Source of the DNA: Nemertoderma westbladi
Taxonomy: Eukaryota; Xenacoelomorpha; Nemertodermatida; Nemertodermatidae
Direction of reading: 5' to 3'
Length of the DNA: 64,000 nucleotides
Assembly (NCBI GenBank): GCA_032718475.1
Contig: JAUCBJ010004420.1
Span: 97,258 to 161,257 of the forward strand
Below are positions 56,965-64,000 of this stretch, one piece after another. Position 1 is the stretch's first letter; each line of letters opens with the position of its first letter. The notes beneath the pieces were generated by a model. That model saw only the letters and a list, made by a program, of their open reading frames with translations. It had not been told where the DNA came from and did not search any database. A program made the position numbers and the translations under genes.

Positions 56965-57186
56965 CTAGCAAGAGTCTTTTCTCTTTGGGGGGAGCCACTT
57001 TACTAGGAGGGCCATAACTCCTGGGTGAAGGGTGCAATATGATTGCATCAGAAGGTGTAGGATTGTGGTCGAGGTATCTGCCGTTTCGATATGCTTCTCC
57101 TCGAGCTGATTTTCCTCCGCTCGTAGCTGGATACGTTCATCCAAAAACTCTCGCAGAGAATATGATCGTCCAAGTTCGATAACTTC
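56965..57186 (-). pseudogene. Possible decayed coding frame
   Basis: 73 codons on the minus strand (LREFLDERIQLRAEENQLEEK ... VKWLPPKRKDSC). The same frame continues upstream beyond a TAA at 57187-57189 (NELALSQFDWEIQNL). The charged helix-like composition looks coding, but no family is recognised. It lies on the same strand as the BEL/Pao relic at 59853. Confidence 0.22.
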
Positions 57187-57900
57187 TTAGAGATTCTGGA
57201 TTTCCCAATCGAATTGAGATAAGGCCAATTCGTTTATCGATTGGACTCACTGTTATAACTTACGTTTATCTGAACAAACGCAGGTTTCCTTTTTGATCTT
57301 TATAAAATAGCGTTTAACTCGTTTCGTACAACGCTCTCCTTCACCTTGATGAGGGGTTGTATCGCGTTAAACGTGGACGACCATACGGTTGGATAGTGAT
57401 ATTAGGTGTCCGCGTCACAATCCGGCTAGGTAAGATGGGCGGCTAGCTAGAAATCACTGTCGGAGTGTTACCGATTAATTGTTAGGGTAGCACTAGATCT
57501 TTGAACAGTGAATACAGTCCGCGAGGATCCGCGACACCACCAAGATCGCAGGTCTGAGGTCCAACTAAGGAATGAGGAGGTTTGACCGAGTATTCCGGGA
57601 CTCTGATCGTAGGTTTACTCCAGGATCATTCGAGCCGAGTGAGCATAGGTGATACGTCAACAAGTTTCGGTTTACGTGGATGTTTATGTCTTTCCGTTTA
57701 TTAGTTGGGTCTAGGGCATTTATCGTAATAATACCAAAGACGCACTTCTGGTAGGGTAAACGCGGGTGATATTTATTTGTTGTTACAATGCTTCTATCAA
57801 GAATTCCAAATATACGTTGGAGTTACCGCGTCCATTTGTTTCTTTAGTGTCTTTTCTTTCGAGTTGATTTCGAATAGAATTTTCGCATTCGAATTTCAGT

Positions 57901-58206
57901 TTAGGGTTCCGACTCCGCTGGGCAGGATATATAGTCGACATAGTCCGTATTGTGTAAATCGATAGGATGACCAGTAGTTAAGAAGACCATATACGTACCA
58001 TTACGCTGCGTATATCGAGCAGCGAATTTTCTATAGTCCAACTCGCGCGCGGGCTGCTCTTGGGACATTGGCGGTTCGATATAACGACCATCGTCCTCCG
58101 CAGCAGTTGGACTAACGTCGCCGCTTATTAAGCTATCAACAAACGCTTGCAAAAATAGAGTATATCGCTCCCCGATACCAAGACCATCTTCTATCAACTC
58201 CGTCAT
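57901..58206 (-). CDS. Unrecognised ORF downstream of the third BEL/Pao relic
   Basis: 101 codons from MTELIEDGLG to CPAESEP, containing YTLFLQAFVDSLISGD and RKFAARYTQRNGTYMVFL. No domain recognised. Its place, about 1.6 kb downstream of a pol relic on the same strand, parallels the extra gene of Pao1/Pao2. No residue-level similarity is convincing. Upstream the frame stays open to 58377 through low-complexity sequence. Could be chance. Confidence 0.25.
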   Translation of the reverse strand: MTELIEDGLGIGERYTLFLQAFVDSLISGDVSPTAAEDDGRYIEPPMSQEQPARELDYRKFAARYTQRNGTYMVFLTTGHPIDLHNTDYVDYISCPAESEP

Positions 58207-58462
58207 ATCTGCTATATATGAGTTTATCCATATTATAATGAGTTTATATTTAGGCGAGCGGGCGTCGCTGCCTACCCCAATCAACCCCGGACAGTACGAG
58301 ATCCTCAGCGCCGATGTGTCGTCGCCGCTATACTTTCGCCAACGACGTAGCCGCACAACGACAACGACAACCGACACAAGTCACTCGACTGTACGTCCCA
58401 AAGACTTAGATGTACTTCAGGTTTTCCTTGGAGAGTTAGGTTACTTTTACGATTGCGACTAG

Positions 58463-59029
58463 CTACTGTAAACACACCTTAGCAGTAACATTCACCTATA
58501 AACTCACAAATACCACACACACAACTTGTCACAAATTACACACATTCGGGCCATTTGTCCGTTAGTCAATGCCTTCCAGAATGTCACTGTATTATTATGT
58601 ATCCTTGGATACTAGTGCACTATTTATTCCCTATGCTATTCAATGGGACAAGCTTTCTATTGTTCTTTTAACTCCATTCTAATTCTAGCGTGGTTGTTGC
58701 TATGGTGACATTATGCAAAGCTAGCGGTAGAATTAGAGTAATTCCAATGCATACAGATCTGGGATGTTATTTAATAGTATTCTTTAATAGTCAATGTTCT
58801 GTTTTATACATGACTTTATGAATTTTATCGGCTATTGACTATGTTTGGGAGACTTTCGTACACGCATACGCATAATAATATAAATCTCCGCTCCCTTGAT
58901 CTATTAATTAATGGAATTTTGGGAATGTTATAAATTGCGTAAAATGGCAATTTATTAAATTCATTAAAAGACATGAATTTAAATTTATTCCCTGAAATTT
59001 TATTATTTGATAATTAAATGGACATATTT
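58463..59029. other. Non-coding stretch
   Basis: AT-rich; no gene or repeat partner seen. Confidence 0.45.
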
Positions 59030-59340
59030 TGATTCTAGAACATGTCTAGGGACACAAGATCCTTAATTCTATGACAATTGTCTTTTTAAGAATATCGGTA
59101 AATGCTACGATATCTTAATCGACTAGAATTGTTAAAGGATCTGAATTTTACAGATTTTGACGTATTAGATTTGCAAATATTAAATAATTAATATTTGAGA
59201 TGGGCACCGATTTATTCCAGAACTTGTCTGGTGACGTTAACCACTGATTCTATAATTTGTCTTTCAAGTATATCGGTGGGTGCCACGATATCTTAATCGA
59301 CTAGAATTACAGATGGTCAAAGGTTTAACAGATTTATTTT
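59030..59340. repeat. Imperfect direct repeat, two units of about 120 bp
   Basis: Both halves contain TCTAGAACATGTCT / CCAGAACTTGTCT, AATATCGGTAAATGC / TATATCGGTGGGTGC and the identical ACGATATCTTAATCGACTAG. No coding sense. Confidence 0.65.
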
Positions 59341-59852
59341 GCGTTATACGCTACTGTTAAAGGGACATCACGCTACTATATGTATTATTTAATATACGGT
59401 ATGAGAGCAATATCGCACGAAGCAATGTCAGTGTGAAGAGGCAAGTCGTTTCCAAGGTCTACCCAGAGCTTGGTTTAGCCGAGACACGAGGATCTGAACT
59501 TTGCATTCCTAATACTCTGCCTACCAATAATACTTAAATATAGTAGTGGCATTATTGTACTTTAATAAGTACGGACATTTCATCTTACTGTAGTTACGTA
59601 TTTATAATATAATACGGACAGTAAGGAAAGAGAAAAAATAATTATTTCTTCGCCGTCGCACTAAATATAATATAAGTAATTACGTACGTAATAAACACGA
59701 ATATATTGCACTATTCTACAAAATAATCGCTAAATAATATTCTACTAAATTAAATAAAACGATTATAATAAAATTACATAGTAATACATACATAAATATA
59801 AAAATAATAGAATAATATAAATAATAGAGTCACACACCCACTCCATATGTTG

Positions 59853-60600
59853 TTACGTTATGGAGTCCCTAGATGTTTGAAGGATTAGGGAGGTGGTCGT
59901 GGGAAGAGAATCTTGCCTTCCACAGTTTCCGGAGAGTCCTCCATTCCCTTCCGATAAACACAAACGACCGACTGGGTGATTGAGTCGCTGCATCCGGAAT
60001 ACAATTCCAGGTTTCTTCTTCGTCCTGGAATAGTGACGATAGAAACATCGCTCAAAGTAGATGACGGCGTCACAAAGCCGATTCCAGGAGCTATAGTGGT
60101 CCGTCGCTCTCTGCAGGAGAGGTGAGAGTCCCTGCGAGACGTCTGATGTTCCAGAGCTCCAATCGCTCTCTCTGATCTTCGTGAAGGATCCACTCGCGGT
60201 GGGGAGGTTCAGATCCACGGCGTCGTCCCTGGCAACATGTAATACCGACAGATCTATCCTGGGTTCAAATAACTCCGATCCACCCGTCCGGGTTTCAGGT
60301 TCGACTTTCTCCGCTCCCTTGGCTGGTCTAATCTCAGTCGGAGTAAGATGGGGAGGCCATTCATTCTCCTTACTCAGGAAGTCGGGTTCACCTAACCGGT
60401 CTATAGTATCTGTCAGTTCTTGAGGAGTTGCTCCTCTGGAAGCGATGTCTGTTGGATTAAACTTCTTGGGGCAATATCTCCATTGATCTACATTGGAGCT
60501 AAGATTGTCATTATCTGAGGAGTGTGGTGTTCCCTCAGTTGGGTCGTCTCCCTCACTAGTATCATCTTCCCATTCACTCACCTGGCAGACGCGATCTTGA
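59853..60600 (-). pseudogene. Third BEL/Pao relic: RNase H end and linker
   Basis: The minus strand reads DQWRYCPKKFNPTDIASRGAT and GEPDFLSKENEWPPHL. These are the counterparts of EQWRHCPGVLNPADITSRG and GPDFLTRTQEHWPE in Pao1. It then gives a linker and WNRLCDAVIYFERCFY before the match is lost. Sequence distance from Pao1 and Pao2 shows a different family. The upstream protease and RT and downstream integrase are not found, and no LTRs were identified. A CAGGTGAGT word lies at its 5' end, as in the other Pao genes. Confidence 0.75.
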
Positions 60601-60779
60601 AGCAGTCTTTCCCTGAGCGTTCTACGGGAAGGTCCAGTAAGGTACCAACCTACTCTAGTTGGATATGCGGTTCTTATGTAAACCTAAAAACAACACAACG
60701 TGGGAGGATCCTTCGTGAGGATTCTCCCACACCGGGCGTAGGCGTTCCAACATTAGTATATAGAAAGTGGAGCTTACTC

Positions 60780-62600
60780 GGGGCGTTTTACAACTTCCTA
60801 GGAATTATATTCTCTGAAATTTGCCACGTTTGTAGTTTTTGTTATTCTAAGAATTTTGTACGCTTTTGTTTTTTCAATTTAGTTGCCCAACATTTCCAAA
60901 TTGGCCACCAAATGTGGATTTTTGCCCCAATTTGGAAACTTCTAGCACTAAATGGTTAAATTCGGAGTGAAGGCGACTGAAATCTTCAAATGTTCTCCCT
61001 AGACTTTGTGCGCGGATAAATTTGCAAGTTTCATTAAAAAATTTCGTTTAGCCAAATTTGGCCATTTTGGCCACATTTTAATTTTACCCAAAAATTATCA
61101 AAATGGTAAATTTTTACATTGTTTTCTCGCTATCACCAAAGCAGCTTGGCTATTTCGATTGAAACTCATACCGAATACATATCCAATACAGTTGTTCATC
61201 GGGTCAAAATATTGGCCAAAAATATTTAACAGTATGCCAATAATTTAACTTTTGGCCAATTTTGAGCCAAATTTGGATATTTTTGACAATTTTTAAAACG
61301 TTATAACTCTGTATCTTTTAATTAGAACGAAACCGTTCCACTTGCGTTATATAGAGGGAAGATGGGAGTTCCATTACTGTTATTGATATTGTGCGTTGCC
61401 TGAATATTAAGGGCTGGAAATTGGGGCCGAAAAATGGTAATTTTGGAAGTTGACAAAATAGGTTTTGGTAGAAAGTGGTTTTCTCCGAATTGTTTGCTTA
61501 TATTTTTCTGAAACTTTAACATCACAGATGGATAAGATAGCTCTACATTTTATCCATTTAATGTTAATACAAAAAGTCTTTGCTTCTTGTAGTAAATAAG
61601 GGCCAAACTTAGGAAATCTGTATTTTCTTGAAATTTAGCCTAAAATTAGGCACTCAAAATGCGATATATCGGCTTAAATTGCATTTTTCCGTAAATCCTT
61701 CAAATTAGTTTCTTAGAATTGCTTTGGGCACATCCGTACCAAATTTCATGAAAATCTGAGCAAGTTAAGTATTTTTGGAAGTTTGGCAAATTTTGGCGAA
61801 ATTTTTTTTAATTTTTTAATTTTTTTTTATTTTAGCCTCAGATTACCTCAAAATATACTATATAGGTACATTTTGGTGTGCTGAATCCGAATATGCATGC
61901 CATTTTCGATTTCAACGATATGTGTAGGTATGACAGACAAATAAAAAAAGTCCGTTAAATGACCGTCTTTTTGAAAGTCTGAGCTTTAGTTTAAGAACTT
62001 CCTAGGAATTATATTTTCTAAAACTGTGCTCAATTAAAGAACGTTTTAGGATAAGAAAAATAACACTGGCAACAATTTATACGAGTTGGCCCAACCCACC
62101 CAATTTTACTCCAAACCGTCAAATTTTCACTGATTTTTAACGAAATTAACCAATTTTCACCATAAAATTACATATTTATCAAAAATAAAACAACTTCCTA
62201 GGAATTATATTTTTTTTAACTTTGGTCATTTATAGAACATGATAGTAGAACAAAATTGACATATTCCAAAATTTTCAAGAGTTGCACGAACCTGGTCAAT
62301 TTTGTGGTCAAATCTGGCCTGCGTAGCCACAATTTGGCAATTCCCGGCTCTTAAACTCTTATAGTTTAAAAATCATACCGATTATAAATATATTGAGTAT
62401 AGCAATTGTAAACGCATTAATTACCGTACGTAACAATGAAAATTTCATCAAATACGGTCGTGTTGCACCAGAGTTACAGCGATTTTTATAATTGCACATC
62501 ATATTAAAAATGTCATTATTGTTGTATTATTTGACCATTTTGAAATTCCCTCCATCAATCCATTTGAATATCATAACATGATGGCCTACATCAAACACAA
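60780..62600. repeat. AT-rich dispersed-repeat region
   Basis: The word ACTTCCTAGGAATTATATT occurs near 60791, 61998 and 62192. It is followed each time by TTTTCT or CTCTGAAA-like sequence and then diverging T-rich sequence with many AATTTGGCC words. No gene. Confidence 0.55.
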
Positions 62601-64000
62601 CCAAAGCCAACCAATGGTACAGCTCTAACCAATAACAGATAATTTGTATCCTAGCGACGGCAACACTTTTTGTAGTGTGAGGCAGGGACAAGGCGCCTTG
62701 GGCAAGAATAATGAACTCACAGCTGGCTGTGTAGCAATTACCGGTAGTGTTGGATTTTATATACCGGTCTGCCCCTCCACTGGGACGCCTGCTGCAGTAC
62801 TGCAGTACAGCAGTAGCGTACCACCGCCCGTACTTTCACAGGCCTTACTACAGTCTGACAGTAGGCCTACCTGCCTACTATACATTTCACTTGTATTCTA
62901 GGCTTGTCTGCATGTTATCAGGTTTGGTACGGCTGTATGCAGGCAGCAGGTATGGTCTGACGGTTGTTGTATAATTAAATTTTTAGGCCTATTTCAGTAT
63001 TTCATTTATTATTTGTTAATTTTTAGTGAGCCTAATACTGTGATTGTACTAGGCCTAGCATTTTGTTTTCTCATGTTCTTTCAGTAGGCCTAACCAATCC
63101 ACATTCACCCATTTGGCTAATAACCTCAGGATTTTAGTAAACTCATGAGACAATCTGCCTGCATTATAGGCCTACTGCAGTTCTAAACTTCAAGTTCGGA
63201 AGTTGTAATCCTGTAATCCTTATATCCGAGGATCCCTATGAGGTGGGGATCACTTGCAGCTTATCCTAACGAATCGTCTCCTTCTGCATATAGATGACTG
63301 CTGAGTCTTCAACGTTGATGACACAAACTGGCGACTGGGTGCCAGCACGTTTGCGATAACATTCTCGCATATCTCTCGACGGCCAAGGTCGAGAGAGGGT
63401 CGTACCGGAACTCTATCATCGCGACTTCCGGCCCTTCGCCTCGTTTCTCCGACGCAATGCTGAAAGATGCAAAAGTGCACCTACTGCTCGAATCCGGTGG
63501 GAAAACTACTGGTAGTTCCAATCGTATTGTACGTATACGTAAGCAGGACTTCGCTAAAAGCAAACATGCATGTGAAACTAAAGAGACTTCGTGGTATCGG
63601 TACGATTACAGTGCGTGGTTTCTGGAAATTTCAACGTTTACCGGATGAAATCTTAGGCTCTAGAATCAGCGGCATGAAATACTGAAATACAAAGTGCAAA
63701 ACTTTCGTGGGTCAACTGCGGTAGAGCAATTCAGTGCAACAGCAAGCGATGAGTTATTATGGGTTGCGTTCTGGAGCGAGTTGGGATCCCCAGTTTAAAT
63801 TCGCGAGTGGTTCGGTGTCTATCAGTCGACCAGACACGCTTTGGTTCGTTGAGTTTTTAACTTTCATGTCTTCGTTTCATCCAAACCGCATCCGGGTAGG
63901 GATACCAAACCACCGCGTTATTTAATGCTTTTTAATTTTGTTATTGTCTATCGATTGACTTATAGATAACCTGTGCCTATATTCAGTTACTGTGTTAACA
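62601..64000. other. Region without a supported gene
   Basis: Frames up to 85 codons exist on both strands with no recognisable motif. The TAGGCCTA-type words common here recur across the window. Confidence 0.4.

Noticed and set aside
58238-58462. Plus-strand frame rich in Thr
   Set aside because: Overlaps an opposite-strand frame in simple-repeat sequence; no motif and no partner elsewhere.
59853-60581. Host gene with an acidic N-terminus
   Set aside because: The DQWRYCP...NPTDIASRG motif is specific to BEL/Pao RNase H, so it is a retroelement relic.
63457-63925. Overlapping small frames near the right end as a host gene
   Set aside because: Frames of 63-72 codons in different phases with no motif, no splice support and no homologue recognised.

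Overview
The window is a repeat-dominated stretch of an animal nuclear genome, probably an aquatic invertebrate. The grounds are BEL/Pao retrotransposons, non-LTR retrotransposons, a spliced DNA transposase, tRNA-derived SINE copies, 6-bp and 60-bp tandem arrays and many foldback repeats. The species cannot be fixed from sequence alone. No host gene is supported with confidence; almost every long reading frame belongs to a mobile element or is a by-product of a simple repeat.

Layout. 1-650: relic of a LINE endonuclease and a SINE, both on the minus strand. 690-6216: a solo LTR sitting in a (CAGCCA)n microsatellite. It is split by an intact-looking 4.9-kb hAT-like DNA transposon (863-5810) whose intron holds a foldback repeat built of 15-bp units. 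6217-7848: the rest of the microsatellite, an inverted fragment of an acidic-protein gene, and a small zinc-finger reading frame. 7852-26311: an 18.5-kb BEL/Pao element (Pao1, plus strand) with 2191-bp LTRs, a 5-bp target duplication, a 2785-codon gag-pol and an extra downstream gene interrupted by a LINE. 26312-28847: acidic gene, (GGCTGT)n, SINE. 28848-46842: a second Pao copy (Pao2, minus strand, target duplication CAGGT), broken by a 1.4-kb palindromic transposon in integrase. 46848-50119: a MITE, hairpins and about 34 copies of a 60-bp satellite. 50120-51993: sparse sequence and a LINE relic. 51994-55539: a second copy of the 26558-50119 segment that lacks Pao2 and so preserves its empty site. 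55540-64000: degraded sequence with a third, different BEL/Pao relic (minus strand) and AT-rich dispersed repeats.

The order of events can be partly read from the nesting. The acidic-gene/microsatellite/SINE block was copied three times (once inverted). Pao1 and Pao2 inserted afterwards and are young, because the two LTRs of each are nearly identical. The LINE and the palindromic transposon then hit Pao1 and Pao2 respectively.

The signals I consider most unusual lie in the Pao family. There are about 21 sense-strand GGTAAG splice-donor-like hexamers in gag-pol and none on the other strand. A recurrent palindromic CCAAACCYGYGGGTTTGG-type site is spread over the element. Two 3' stem-loops share an invariant 9-nt loop and show a compensatory base-pair change. 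An unrecognised extra gene lies downstream of pol.
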